Origin: JBQLZO01 sp052168315
Lineage (GTDB): Bacteria > Planctomycetota > Phycisphaerae > Phycisphaerales > UBA1924
Reading direction: 5' to 3'
Assembly (NCBI GenBank): GCA_052168315.1
Contig: JBQLZO010000009.1
Coordinates: 1 to 63,616, forward strand
DNA length: 63,616 nucleotides
In this document: in pieces, positions 14,839 to 24,740 of the stretch
Position numbering within the stretch: the first letter of the stretch is position 1
How the letters are laid out: every line of letters begins with the position of its first letter
Notes under the pieces: generated by a model
Told to the model about the DNA's origin: nothing
Database searches by the model: none
Seen by the model: only the letters and a program-made list of their open reading frames with translations
Made by a program: the position numbers and the translations under genes

Positions 14839-17079
14839 TCAGGCCGTGGCGGCTCCGGACTTCTTGCCGTGGTCGCCCATGACGGACTTCGAATACTCGA
14901 TGGTCTGCTGGATGTTGCGCTTCATGTATCCGCCGGCGGCGGTTGGGACGGCGTTGAGGATGACGCCGAGGAACTCGGCTGGGACATCGGCGAACTGGTT
15001 GCGGAGCCTGGCGAGCAGGCCTCGCGTTTCGGCGTAGGCGCGGACGACAAGGAGCGTCGAGGCGGCGTGCTGGGCGATGGCCATCGCGTCGGTGGAGACG
15101 ACGGCGGGCGGCGCATCGATGATGACGAGGTCGTATGCGGCCTCGGCCTCGCGGATGATCCTGTTCATGTCGTCGGTGTTGAGCCTGTCGAACACGCCGC
15201 GGCGATCTGTTCCTGCGGTGAGGATGGAGAGGTTGGGCTCGGAGGTCTGGATGACGGATTCGGCGAGGGTGCGGGACGGATCGCGGAGGATCTCCGCGAC
15301 GCCGGGCCCTTCGGCGACCGTGAAGGTGGTGTGGAGCGAGGGCTTGCGGAGGTTGGCGTCGATGAGGAGGACGCGCTTGTCGACTCGGGCAAGCGAGACG
15401 GCGAGGTTCGCGGCGACGGATGAGGCTCCGGATCCGGGCGCGGCCGGGGCGATGAGCAGCGAGCGGTGCCCCGCGGTTTCGAGTTTCTTGAGCAGGGTGG
15501 TTCTGACCTGGCGCATGGTCTCGGCGATGGAGCCGTCGGGGCGCATGAGGCAGGCCTTGTCGAACGAATCCGGCGCCTTGGGATCGAGCGCGATGTCTGG
15601 GAGGACCCCGAGGAGCCTTGTGCGCGGGATGAGCGAGACATCCTGGGGGGTTCGGATGCGCTTCTCGCGGATCTCCTTGAGAACGACGAGGCCGCCGGCG
15701 ATGCCGCATGCGAGGATGACGCCGAGAGGGAGGAAGATCCTGAGCTGCGGGAAGGCGCGGCCCTCGGGGAGCCTTGGCGCAATCTCAAGCCTGACGCGGA
15801 TGCCCCGTGCCTGGAGGAGCTGGACGCTGTCGTTCTGGATCTGGAGTGTGTTGAGTCGTTCGCCGAGCTGGGTGCGTTCCCTGGTGAGCCCTTCGACTTC
15901 CTTGATGACCTGCGTGATGTCCTGGAGCTTGGCGGTGGCGGCGGCGAGCCGCTCGACGGTGTCGTTCTCGCTGGCGTTGAGGGCCGAGAGCTGGTTGCTG
16001 AGTCCTTCGACTGTGGACTGGTAGATGGCGGCCTGGCGCTCATCAAGGATCTGCTTGCGGCTCTGCTCTCGGGAGCGGATGCGTGACTCGAGGAAGATGA
16101 CGGTCTGGTGGTTCGGGCCGAGGCGTTCGCGGGCCGAGTCGAGATCGGCCTTGAGCGAGACGATCTCGGACTCGAGGCCTCGGGCGATGGGATCGGACTC
16201 GGCTTCCATGATGACTGCGGGCGGGTAGACCCTTCCCTGCGAGGACTCGAACTGCTCCTGGTAAGACGCGAGCTGATCGGTGAGCAGGGACCGCTGCTGG
16301 CGCATGGCGCCGAGCATGGTCTGGAGCTGGCGGACCTCGATGGCGAACTCGGTGTCGGTCTCGCGGAGCGATGTGAGCTTCTTGTCGGAGAGAAGGGTGT
16401 TGATCTCCCGGTCGAGGATGTTCATTTCCTCGCGGATGGTGTCCATCTGATCGCGGAGATTGCCCTGCTCGCTAAGGATGTTGGTTCGTTGTCCGGCGTT
16501 CGTCCTGGTCATGTAGGACTCGGTGATGAGGCGGGCGATCTCGGCGGCGTCGGTGGCGGTTGGCGCGGAGACGGAGAAGCGGAAGTAGTTGGTGTCGGGG
16601 ACGAGGCTGGCGCTGACGGCCTCGGAGAGGGCGACGCGGGCCTCGATGATGTCGATGGCGCCGCCGGCCATGAACTGCCTGGCGTAGGAGAGTTGCTGGA
16701 AGGCGGGGTCTTCGACGACTGGAATGAGGATCTGCGGTGACTGGAACTTTTGGATCTCGGTGCGCATGAACCGATCGATCTCATCGCGGTTGCCGGCCTC
16801 GCCCTGGAGCGCGGGGTTCTCGGCGTCGTAGGGCGGCTGGACCTGGAAGGTGGCGGTGGACCTGTAGAGGGGGGCGACACGGCCGAGGACCGTGTACACG
16901 GCGAACCCGATGGCAGCGCCGATGACGAAGGCGACGGCGAGCCAGTGCCAGTACATGCGGAGCAGGCGGATGGGGTCGAGCACCGCAGCGCTGACGGCGG
17001 CCTGTGTGGCGACCGGGGCTCCGGGGCGTGGCTGCATTCCGGGCTGGGGAGGGCGTGGACCCATTGGCGGCTGTGACAT
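14839..17079 (-). CDS. polysaccharide chain-length regulator (Wzz/Wzc-like) with degenerate BY-kinase domain
   Basis: This 746-residue inner-membrane protein resembles Wzc-type co-polymerases. It has a Pro-rich cytosolic start, TM1 at about residues 42-65, a long periplasmic coiled-coil region, TM2 at about 445-467, and a cytosolic P-loop kinase-like domain. In that domain the expected PGxGKS/T is PGSGASS, so the Walker A lysine is Ala552. Walker A' reads LLIDANLRKP, with Asn where the second Asp is usual. Walker B LVIIDAPP is intact. The C-terminus has no tyrosine cluster. It probably controls chain length without normal kinase activity. It is last in the exosortase/export gene series and is followed by a hairpin. 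Confidence 0.85.
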   Translation of the reverse strand: MSQPPMGPRPPQPGMQPRPGAPVATQAAVSAAVLDPIRLLRMYWHWLAVAFVIGAAIGFAVYTVLGRVAPLYRSTATFQVQPPYDAENPALQGEAGNRDEIDRFMRTEIQKFQSPQILIPVVEDPAFQQLSYARQFMAGGAIDIIEARVALSEAVSASLVPDTNYFRFSVSAPTATDAAEIARLITESYMTRTNAGQRTNILSEQGNLRDQMDTIREEMNILDREINTLLSDKKLTSLRETDTEFAIEVRQLQTMLGAMRQQRSLLTDQLASYQEQFESSQGRVYPPAVIMEAESDPIARGLESEIVSLKADLDSARERLGPNHQTVIFLESRIRSREQSRKQILDERQAAIYQSTVEGLSNQLSALNASENDTVERLAAATAKLQDITQVIKEVEGLTRERTQLGERLNTLQIQNDSVQLLQARGIRVRLEIAPRLPEGRAFPQLRIFLPLGVILACGIAGGLVVLKEIREKRIRTPQDVSLIPRTRLLGVLPDIALDPKAPDSFDKACLMRPDGSIAETMRQVRTTLLKKLETAGHRSLLIAPAAPGSGASSVAANLAVSLARVDKRVLLIDANLRKPSLHTTFTVAEGPGVAEILRDPSRTLAESVIQTSEPNLSILTAGTDRRGVFDRLNTDDMNRIIREAEAAYDLVIIDAPPAVVSTDAMAIAQHAASTLLVVRAYAETRGLLARLRNQFADVPAEFLGVILNAVPTAAGGYMKRNIQQTIEYSKSVMGDHGKKSGAATA

Positions 17080-17482
17080 GGTCTTTTTGAACCTCCCGGC
17101 CGGTTGCTGAATGGTTCTGCGCCGGCGATGGCGGACTGGTCGGTGCTGGCTTGCGGCGTCGATCTGCCCGCGGGCGGGTGCGATCGGCGTGCTGGGGGCT
17201 GGATGTCGCGGAGCGCGACGCCTCCGCGGATTATGGACTGACTGAGAGGATCGACCGGATCGGGGGCCGCCTCCGGTGCCGAGGCGGTTCGAACGGGCGT
17301 GGAGACTCCTTGGGACGACTGTACGCCGCGGATGATGGGGCGTTCACCATGATCGGGCGTTGGGGGTTGTGCGGTTTGAGTGTTTGGTGCGCGGATCCTG
17401 GGAGGGGGTGGGCGGGTTTGAGGGCCCCGGACGGGTGGTTGGGCGGTCTCGGCGGGGTGGAGTGGGACGGTGTGGGGAGGGA
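17080..17482. other. intergenic region between the giant TPR gene and the chain-length regulator
   Basis: About 400 nt with no gene seen. A 7-bp hairpin (CCGCCTC/GAGGCGG, 17267-17287) lies about 190 nt upstream of the regulator start. It could belong to a leader or be a partial terminator of the TPR transcript. A separate promoter for the regulator gene is likely in a gap of this size. Confidence 0.55.
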
Positions 17483-20400
17483 TCAGAGTCCGAGCGCTGC
17501 CTCGATTTCCTTGAGCTTCGACTCGTAGGAGTCCTTCGTGATTGTGCTGGCGTTGGGCATGGCGGCCCTGGAGGCTCTGGCGGCGGATCTTGCCTGGGGC
17601 TCGAGTTGGAGCCCGAGCAGGACCTGTGCGAGGTGGAGTTGTGTGGGGACGATCTCGTCGGGCGTGTCGGCGATGGCGGCGGCCTGCTGGAGCACGGCGC
17701 GGGCATCCTCGTAGCGTGGCGGGTCCATGCCGAGGTAGACCGTGCCGAGTGTGTCGAGGATGACGGGTTCGTTCGGGGCGAGCGCGGCGGCGCGTTCGGC
17801 ATAGGGGAGCGCGCCGGCGACATCGTTCTTGTCGGTGGCCAGGATGTAGGCGGTGTTGTTCAGGCAGACGATGTCGGTGTCGTCGATGCGGACGGCCTGC
17901 TGGAAGTCTTCGATTGCCTTGTCGGACTGCCCCATCTGGAGATGGGCAAGCCCGCGTGTCTTGTGGAGTTGGAATCGGACGGCATCATCGTCGCTGAAGC
18001 GCTCGAGGAGCGCTGTGATGTCATCGACGACGGCCTGGAATGCCGAGTTGTCGCCGCGGGTGGTCATGAACCTGAGCTGCTCGGACAGAGCGAGGAGCAT
18101 CGGGGGGAGTTCGCCGGAGTTGGACTCGCGTGCGAACGCGATGGCTTGGGACTGTCCGCCCAGGATCTGGGTAGCGGCCTCGTACCACTCGCCGAGCGAG
18201 GCGCTGTCGCCCAAGGCCCTTCGGAGCGCGCGAGCGAGGGCGGTCCTGGCTTCGCTCTGGAACCTGGTGGCGGCGGTGTCGTCGCGTCGCTCGGCGGCGG
18301 AGGCCCTGAGCGCTTCGGCGGTGCGTGCCTCGAGGATGGACCAGAGGACGGGCTCGCTGGGCGTGGAGTAGGACGGATCGGCGCGGACGACCCGGAGCGC
18401 GGCAGCGGCCTCCGGCGGGGTGAGGCGCTGGCCCGAGCGGATACGGGCGTCGAGCCAGGCGGCGGCGAACGCCGCGTTCTCGGGGTCGGTCTGGCGGAGG
18501 CGGTCGATGAGCCGGGCGGCATCGCTCCAGCGGCCAATTTCCTGGAGGAGCGATGTGACCTGGACCTGGATGGCCAGGTCGTTGGGCCTGCGATCGGCGA
18601 GGGCGATGGCCTCGTCGGCTGCTTCGGCGGATCGGCCGGCGCTGTAGAGGGTCTGGACGAGCAAGAGCGAGAGGCTGTCCTCGTTGGGATTGAGGCGGAT
18701 GGCTTCCCGGAGGGTGGTGATGGCGCTGGTAAGTTCGCCGCGTGCGCGGAGGATGTTGATGCGGAGCTGCCACGGCTCGAGGTTGCCGGGCTCGAGGGAT
18801 GCGGCGCGATCGAGATCGGCGAGCACATCCTGGATGAGCGCGGGATCGGCGGCGTTGAGGCGGGCCCTGGCGATGAAGGGCGCGGGCTGGCTGGGGTGGG
18901 CCTGGACGGCCTGGTCGAGGATCTGCCGCGCCTTGCGGGTGTCGCCTCGCTGGGAAGCGATTCTGGCGCGGAAGAGGAGCCTGCGGAGGTCGTCGGCGGG
19001 GAGTGTGCTCAGCGAGCCGAGCGTTGATTCGGCTTCGTCGAGTCGGCCGAGGAGGATCTGTGCCTCGACGGCTTCGATGCCGACCCTGGCGTGGCGTTCG
19101 GGGTCCGCGTTCGGATCCAGCATGGTGAGCGCGCTCTTGTAGGCCTCGACGGCTTCGGTCAGTCGCCGGCGGGCCTCCTGGTCGGCGCGGTCGGCCTGTG
19201 CTGCAGCGCCCGAGGCACGGAGGGCTTGCGCGTTGTTGAGCGTCTGGGCGCCGAGGCGGATCTGCAGGTTTGCCAGCTTGAGGGCGGGTTCGGGGTTGTC
19301 GCTGTCGGCGAGTTCATCGGCCTTGCGGTAGCGTTCGGCGGCGGCGTCCGGGCGTCCGAACTCGGCGAGGAGGTCGCCGAACGCGAGGTGGGCGTTGGCG
19401 GCGGAGGCGCGCTCGGGGTCTTCGTTGATGAAGGCCTCGAATCCGGCGATGGCCTCATCGGTGCGTTGCTGGGCGTGGAGCCAGCGTGCGTTGAGCGCGG
19501 CGATGCCGGCGGGGTTGGTGTTGGGATCCTTTGCGATGGTGTCGATGATGGCGCGTGCCTCATCCCACTGGTCGGCGTCGATGAGCGCTGAGACGAGCTC
19601 CGCGGCGTTCCCGAGGTTGGCGGGATTGCGGCGGTAGATGGATCGGCGTTCTTCGATGGCGCGCTGCCTTCCGGCGGCGCCACCGAAGCGTGATTCGAGT
19701 TCGAGCCAGAATTCGACGATGTCGGCGGGGCGCTGGCCGTACCGGAGCACCCCGGTGCGGTCGTTGATGACGGCGAGGGCTTCTGCTCCCCTGCCGGCGC
19801 GGACGAGTGCGTTGGCGTAGTCGCGCGCGATCTGCAGGTCGGTCGGTCGGCCCTCGCTGGCGCGTGCGAGGGAGGCGATGGCCTCGTTGTTGCGCCCGAG
19901 CGCGAGCTGCGCGTTTCCGAGCCAGCGCCACGCGACGGGGTTGAATTCGAGCCGCTGGACGGCTTGCTCGAGGGCGCGGACGGCTTCGGCGTGGTTTCCG
20001 CGGGCGAACTCGAGTCGTCCCTGGAAGAGCAGGCCGCCGACCTGATCGAGGTTCTTGTCGCCGGCTCGTCGGGCGATGGTGGAGGCCTTCTGGAAGTCGC
20101 GTCGATCGATCGCGAGTTCGAACTCGATCTCGGTGAGGACCGGGCTCTCGGGATTGATCCGGCGGGCTTCTTCGAGCGCGGCGTCCATGGCCTGCGCGTT
20201 GCCGTTCTGGGCGGCGAGTCTGAAGCGGGTGATGGCGCGCTGGAACGGGTCTTCGATGCCTGAGACGGCGAGCTCGACCGGGTCATCGGTGGTTGCGAAT
20301 TCGATGTACCGGGTGAGTTGCGGGTCGCCCGGGTGGAGTCGGAGTCCCTCCTGCGCGGCTTCGAGTCCCTGCTCGCCGCGCCCGGAGCTGGAGAGCACTT

Positions 20401-22408
20401 CGGCGAGCGCTATCCAGAGTTCCGGGTTCTCGTGTCCGCTGTCGATCGCGCCGCGGAGCGTGGCGATGGCCTGTTCGGTCTGGTTGTCGTTGATCTGTTC
20501 GCGAGCTGTGAAGATCGCGATCATCGCGGGGTCGCCCTGGCCTGCGCGGGCCCGGAGGCGCGCGAGGGGCTCGGTGGCCGCGGGGTTGTCCGGGAATCGC
20601 TGGGCGAGTTCGGTGTAGATGCGCGTGGCCTCTGCGATGAGCTGGTCTTCTTCGAGGGTTCCCATGCCTGGAACGGTGACGGAGTCGCCTCGATCGACGG
20701 CGGCGAGGTATGTCTGCGCGATGCCGGCGAGTGCCGGGACGGGGTCCTGGAGCATCTGCGACAGGGCGGCGTATTGCTCCATCGCGGACCGGTAGTCCCT
20801 GAGTTGTGTCGAGAGGCTGGCGATGCGGAACCTGGAGTATGCATCGTCGCGGCTGTTGGCCCTCGCCTGTTCGAGGAGCCTGCGGAAGACGGCGCGCGCC
20901 TCGCCGGGGTTGTTCGTGCTCTCGAGGCCTTGTCCGAGGGCGCGGAGTGCCGCGGGCGGGATGGTCTCTCCGGCGGCTTCGTATCCCTTGACTGCCTCGG
21001 CGAGTTGGCCGACGGCGTCGCCGACGCGCATTTCGAGCAGGGCGATCCTGCCGCGGCGATCGGCGAGCAGGTAGGACTGCTGGGGAGAGAGCATCGCGGC
21101 GAGCGCATCGGCCTTCTTCCTTGCATCTTCGGCGAATGCCGGACGCTGCGGATCGTCCTCTGCCGATGCGGCCCACCTGCCGATCGCGGCGTCGGTTTGG
21201 ATGGTGGCGGCGATGCGTCGGTAGCGTTGCCAGTTCAGCGAATCGAGGCTGACGGTGGGCTCGGGGAGATCGAGCATGCGCTGGGCGGCCTGGGTGGCTT
21301 CGTCCCAGTTACCGGTGTCCTCGTGGACATTCGCGAGCGCGAGCCAGGGCCTGGCCTCGTCCGAACGCTGTTCGGCGAGCTGTTCGAGGAGCCGGATCGC
21401 GGCCTGGGTGTCTTCGGCCAGATTGAGCAGCCGCGAGAATTGGATGGTCTGCAGGACCCATGAGAGTTCGACGGACTCGATGGGCGCGGCCCGGAGGGAT
21501 GCGAGGATGTCGCGGACGCCGCGGATGAGTTCGTTCACTCCTGCTTCGCGCGCATCCGATCCGCCAACCGATTGAGCGAGGTCTCGGCGGAGCAATTCGA
21601 GGGCGAGGAAGCGGAGTTCGATGGCGCCGGGGTTCTCGGCGATGAACTCCGTGATGAGCTGCTGCGCCTTGTCGCGTTCCTGGTCTGCGGCCTCAGCGCG
21701 ACGGGCGTCGCGGAGCAGTTCTTCCTGGGCGAGGTGCCAGCTTGCCTGCCAGAGAGCGGGCTGTTCGCTGTCGGGGGAGGACTCGCGCCACGCTTCGAGC
21801 AGTTCCCATGCCCGTTCGATGCGCTGGGGATCGACAGCGGTGCGGGCCATGAGTTGGACGGTGACCATCGCCTCATAGGCTCTGGCCCGGTCAGCGTCTG
21901 GGTTGTTCTCGGGAAGTTGGCGTGTGAGGGTGCGGGTCTCATCGGCGATGAACTCGAAATCCTGGATCGAGGCACCGAGGGTCGTGACCCGCTCCCAGAG
22001 GAGCGCGAGGTATTCGAGCACGGGTTCCGGATCGGTCGGCGTGATGAGCGAGATGGAGCGCGGGATGTTCTGATGGAACCGGTAGCGGCGCGCGGCGTCT
22101 GCGCTGGAGGTGGGGACGGTGAGCGCGAGCGCGTGCTGCCACTTCTTGAGCCATTCGAGGTTGGTGCGGTCGGTGCCGACGGCGCGCTCGTAGGCCGAGG
22201 ATGCTTCTCGGATGGCCTGGCTCGCGGCCTCCGCGTTGCCGGCCTCGAGGGCCTGCTCGTAGCGGACCATGGCGGCGTCGCCCTGTGTGATCTGGCGCTG
22301 GCCTGAGCTGGAGAAAGCCCGGAAGGCGAGGAAGCTGGCGGCTCCGACGGCGATGGCCATCACTGCGAGGAGCCCGATCACGAACTTGGTGTTGACCTTG
22401 GTCGCCAT
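17483..22408 (-). CDS. giant TPR-repeat membrane-anchored protein of the exosortase/EPS locus
   Basis: This 1641-residue protein has a single N-terminal membrane anchor (about residues 8-32). The rest is made almost wholly of tetratricopeptide-type helical repeats, for example ALPYAERAAALAPNEPVILD near the C-terminus and AIEDFQQAVRIDDTDIVCLN just before it. The bulk should be periplasmic. Large TPR proteins accompany exosortase/EPS loci in other bacteria (the PrsT type), and the position between EpsI and the chain-length regulator supports a similar assembly role; this is inference. The ATG at 22408 directly precedes the anchor; 61 upstream in-frame codons look non-coding. Confidence 0.88.
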   Translation of the reverse strand: MATKVNTKFVIGLLAVMAIAVGAASFLAFRAFSSSGQRQITQGDAAMVRYEQALEAGNAEAASQAIREASSAYERAVGTDRTNLEWLKKWQHALALTVPTSSADAARRYRFHQNIPRSISLITPTDPEPVLEYLALLWERVTTLGASIQDFEFIADETRTLTRQLPENNPDADRARAYEAMVTVQLMARTAVDPQRIERAWELLEAWRESSPDSEQPALWQASWHLAQEELLRDARRAEAADQERDKAQQLITEFIAENPGAIELRFLALELLRRDLAQSVGGSDAREAGVNELIRGVRDILASLRAAPIESVELSWVLQTIQFSRLLNLAEDTQAAIRLLEQLAEQRSDEARPWLALANVHEDTGNWDEATQAAQRMLDLPEPTVSLDSLNWQRYRRIAATIQTDAAIGRWAASAEDDPQRPAFAEDARKKADALAAMLSPQQSYLLADRRGRIALLEMRVGDAVGQLAEAVKGYEAAGETIPPAALRALGQGLESTNNPGEARAVFRRLLEQARANSRDDAYSRFRIASLSTQLRDYRSAMEQYAALSQMLQDPVPALAGIAQTYLAAVDRGDSVTVPGMGTLEEDQLIAEATRIYTELAQRFPDNPAATEPLARLRARAGQGDPAMIAIFTAREQINDNQTEQAIATLRGAIDSGHENPELWIALAEVLSSSGRGEQGLEAAQEGLRLHPGDPQLTRYIEFATTDDPVELAVSGIEDPFQRAITRFRLAAQNGNAQAMDAALEEARRINPESPVLTEIEFELAIDRRDFQKASTIARRAGDKNLDQVGGLLFQGRLEFARGNHAEAVRALEQAVQRLEFNPVAWRWLGNAQLALGRNNEAIASLARASEGRPTDLQIARDYANALVRAGRGAEALAVINDRTGVLRYGQRPADIVEFWLELESRFGGAAGRQRAIEERRSIYRRNPANLGNAAELVSALIDADQWDEARAIIDTIAKDPNTNPAGIAALNARWLHAQQRTDEAIAGFEAFINEDPERASAANAHLAFGDLLAEFGRPDAAAERYRKADELADSDNPEPALKLANLQIRLGAQTLNNAQALRASGAAAQADRADQEARRRLTEAVEAYKSALTMLDPNADPERHARVGIEAVEAQILLGRLDEAESTLGSLSTLPADDLRRLLFRARIASQRGDTRKARQILDQAVQAHPSQPAPFIARARLNAADPALIQDVLADLDRAASLEPGNLEPWQLRINILRARGELTSAITTLREAIRLNPNEDSLSLLLVQTLYSAGRSAEAADEAIALADRRPNDLAIQVQVTSLLQEIGRWSDAARLIDRLRQTDPENAAFAAAWLDARIRSGQRLTPPEAAAALRVVRADPSYSTPSEPVLWSILEARTAEALRASAAERRDDTAATRFQSEARTALARALRRALGDSASLGEWYEAATQILGGQSQAIAFARESNSGELPPMLLALSEQLRFMTTRGDNSAFQAVVDDITALLERFSDDDAVRFQLHKTRGLAHLQMGQSDKAIEDFQQAVRIDDTDIVCLNNTAYILATDKNDVAGALPYAERAAALAPNEPVILDTLGTVYLGMDPPRYEDARAVLQQAAAIADTPDEIVPTQLHLAQVLLGLQLEPQARSAARASRAAMPNASTITKDSYESKLKEIEAALGL

Positions 22409-22677
22409 GGTGCGATGCCCTGTCTGGAGTGCTGCTGGTGGGATGGCTTGGATGGATCCGCCCGGTCGCCTGAGCGGCGAACCCGAACAGTACCCTTCCG
22501 GCTTCGGTTCGATGCGAACGATAGCGGTGGGGCACGGTCGTGGTGGGCACCGCCTGTAACGCTGAAGATCGGCGCGGTGTTCGCGCCGCATGATGGGATT
22601 GGGGAGTATTCCCGGAACAGGGGGCGGAGGTGGGGAGCGGGCGCGGTGTGTGTTGTAGGAGCGGGGTTGCTGTGGCG

Positions 22678-23640
22678 TCAGGAGGAGGGCGTGGGCGTGG
22701 TCGGAGCGGACGCATCTTCGGTCGGCGGATACCTGCCCTCGCGGACCTCGACCCAGTCGGGCACGCGGCGGGCGATCGATGGGAGGATCTCGTCGAGGAG
22801 TTGGGCGGCGAGCATGCCGAGCTGCTCGGGTGAGTCGACGCTGGAGCTCATGAACTGGACCTTGGCGTAATAGGCGTACTCATCGACGAGCGAGATGCCG
22901 GATTGGCGGACGCCGATGGCGGTGGGGAAGATGCGGCCGTTGGAGATGAAGAAGTACCCGGCGTAGATGCGCCGTCCCTCGGCGTCGGTGTACCCGGAGA
23001 CATTGAGCCTGAGGTCCTCGATGCCCTGCGGGAGGCGGATGCGCTGGAACGACTCGGAGCACCTTCCGGTGTGGATGACGCCGTGGAGCGACTCGTCGAG
23101 CCCGGTGGCCTGGGTGAAGCCGGGCTTGCCCGGTGCATCGCTGAAGGTGAGGGGGATGTCGACGAGGCGTGGGGCGGCGGTCATCTGCATGCCAGCGCCA
23201 ACCATGCATCGTTCGGGGACATGGGGGACGGTGTCGATCATGCCGGTGTAGTAGGCGAGGTGGAGCTGGATAAAGACGGGGTTGTCGGACTCGAAGGGCG
23301 GATTGAGGGCCTGATACCAGCGCGAGAGATAGTTGTCGGTGCCGAGTTCTTCGAGTTCCTCGGGGCTGACGGTGGCATCGGACTCGATGCGGAAGTTGTC
23401 GAGGCGCACGCGGGATCCGTCGGCGGCGTTGTTGAGCGTGTGGAATCGGATGTTCCCAGCGGGGTAGATGGGTTCCTTGGCGAGGCGGATGTTCATGGCG
23501 CGGACGACGGCGTCGAATGCGAAGGCCGAGCCGAGGACGACGAAGACGGCGATGCCGGCGGCGAGCCAGCGTTCGGTGCGGGCGCGGCGGATGGGCGCGG
23601 TGGCCGCGTGCGTGTTCGATGGCTGAGGGGTGGTGGTCAT
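22678..23640 (-). CDS. exosortase-associated EpsI-like protein
   Basis: This 320-residue protein has one N-terminal membrane helix (about residues 25-47) and a periplasmic domain resembling the EpsI/DUF3485 family found with exosortases. Relevant stretches are HLAYYTGMIDTVPHVPERCM, with its conserved Cys, and YFFISNGRIFPTAIGVR. Its ATG overlaps the exosortase stop by 4 nt (ATGA, 23637-23640), so the two are translationally coupled. EpsI-type proteins are required for exopolysaccharide production or protein sorting in systems where they have been studied. The C-terminus is Pro/Thr-rich. Confidence 0.82.
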   Translation of the reverse strand: MTTTPQPSNTHAATAPIRRARTERWLAAGIAVFVVLGSAFAFDAVVRAMNIRLAKEPIYPAGNIRFHTLNNAADGSRVRLDNFRIESDATVSPEELEELGTDNYLSRWYQALNPPFESDNPVFIQLHLAYYTGMIDTVPHVPERCMVGAGMQMTAAPRLVDIPLTFSDAPGKPGFTQATGLDESLHGVIHTGRCSESFQRIRLPQGIEDLRLNVSGYTDAEGRRIYAGYFFISNGRIFPTAIGVRQSGISLVDEYAYYAKVQFMSSSVDSPEQLGMLAAQLLDEILPSIARRVPDWVEVREGRYPPTEDASAPTTPTPSS

Positions 23641-24740
23641 GCGGTCGTGGCCTTCTTGCCGGGCTTGGGCTTGGGCTTGGGCTTGTTCTTGCTGTTCTTG
23701 TTGGCGTCGCGCTGTTCGGTGGTCGGCTGGACGATCTTGACGAGGCACCAGTCGATGAGCATGAAGAGCCCGAATGCCGGGACGAGCAGGAGCATGCCGA
23801 TGATCTTGTGCGATGCTCCGACGGCGAGGTCGGCGTCGATGAGCGATGCGATGCCGAGGACGGCGACGCGGATGATGTTCATGAGCAGCGCGACCGGGAC
23901 GGCCGCGAGCATGAGGGCGGTGCGCTGCCACCATGTGCGTTCGCTGAGGAAGGCGATGGCGACGGCCAGCGCGACGAATGCGACGAGGGTGCGGAGCCCT
24001 GAGCAGGCCTCGGCGACATTGAGTGGGTGCCAGACTTTCCCGCCCTGATCCCAGACCTGGAGAAGGTTGCCGGAGACGAGTGTCTCCACTCCGATGGAGT
24101 TGAGCACGATGAAGGCGCCCTGGGAGGCCATGAGCTGGAGCCGGAATGTGATGGCGGACATGATGGTGTCCGAGATGGAGACGGCGAAGGCGAGGTACGC
24201 GAGCGGGAAGACGAAGATGGCGAATCGTGCGGGGCCCTGGAGGAGCAGGACGAGGCCGGTGAGCGCGAGGATGAGCGCCGCGCCCTGGGCCATGTGGGAG
24301 TAGGAGAGCGTGAAGTAGAAGTAGGCGGCGACCCCGAGTGTAAGTGGGAGGACTCCGGGCCAGCAGATCTGGGCGGGGCGCTGTCGGAGTTCGCGGCGTG
24401 AGCGCCAGACGGCGTAGAGCGAGATGATCGGGACGATGAAGGCGTGTCCCCAGTCTTCGAACATGCGGGCGGAGAGCCCATCGCGGGCGAAGAGGTCGCC
24501 GTAGACCGGGATCCACGCGAGGGCGGGGATGTCGACGCCGAGTTGCCTGGCGATGACAGCGCGGAAGAGTGCGATGAACCCGAGCGCGAGGATGGCGGCG
24601 ACGGCGACGCCGGTCCATGTGCGGAATCCGACGGCGGCGAGCCACTTCGGGAGGTTGGGATCGGCGCGCGGGGGCACCTGCACGCCGGGCGTGGGATCGA
24701 GGCTCAGCCCGGCGTTTCTGGGCTCTGCGACGCTGCTCAT
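23637..24740 (-). CDS. exosortase (EpsH/Xrt family)
   Basis: This 367-residue polytopic membrane protein of the exosortase/archaeosortase family is a cysteine transpeptidase-like enzyme that processes C-terminal sorting signals and is linked to EPS production. The catalytic residues are visible in order: Cys246 in NVAEACSGLRTL, Arg291 in NIIRVAVLG and His311 in SHKIIGM. There are about eight hydrophobic helices. The C-terminus ends in a Lys/Pro tail (KPKPKPKPGKK) encoded by four tandem GGGCTT units. The ATG at 24740 is used because upstream frame is non-coding in appearance. No PEP-CTERM target is encoded in the window. Confidence 0.9.
   Translation of the reverse strand: MSSVAEPRNAGLSLDPTPGVQVPPRADPNLPKWLAAVGFRTWTGVAVAAILALGFIALFRAVIARQLGVDIPALAWIPVYGDLFARDGLSARMFEDWGHAFIVPIISLYAVWRSRRELRQRPAQICWPGVLPLTLGVAAYFYFTLSYSHMAQGAALILALTGLVLLLQGPARFAIFVFPLAYLAFAVSISDTIMSAITFRLQLMASQGAFIVLNSIGVETLVSGNLLQVWDQGGKVWHPLNVAEACSGLRTLVAFVALAVAIAFLSERTWWQRTALMLAAVPVALLMNIIRVAVLGIASLIDADLAVGASHKIIGMLLLVPAFGLFMLIDWCLVKIVQPTTEQRDANKNSKNKPKPKPKPGKKATTA

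Noticed and set aside
18021..21463. Several 200-380 codon frames on both strands within the giant TPR gene
   Set aside because: All are shadows of the TPR frame; none shows family motifs, and GC bias explains the lack of stops.
22570..22588. 7-bp hairpin after the EpsI-like gene as terminator
   Set aside because: It lies about 90 nt past the stop with no T-run, and such GC-rich hairpins are common by chance here.
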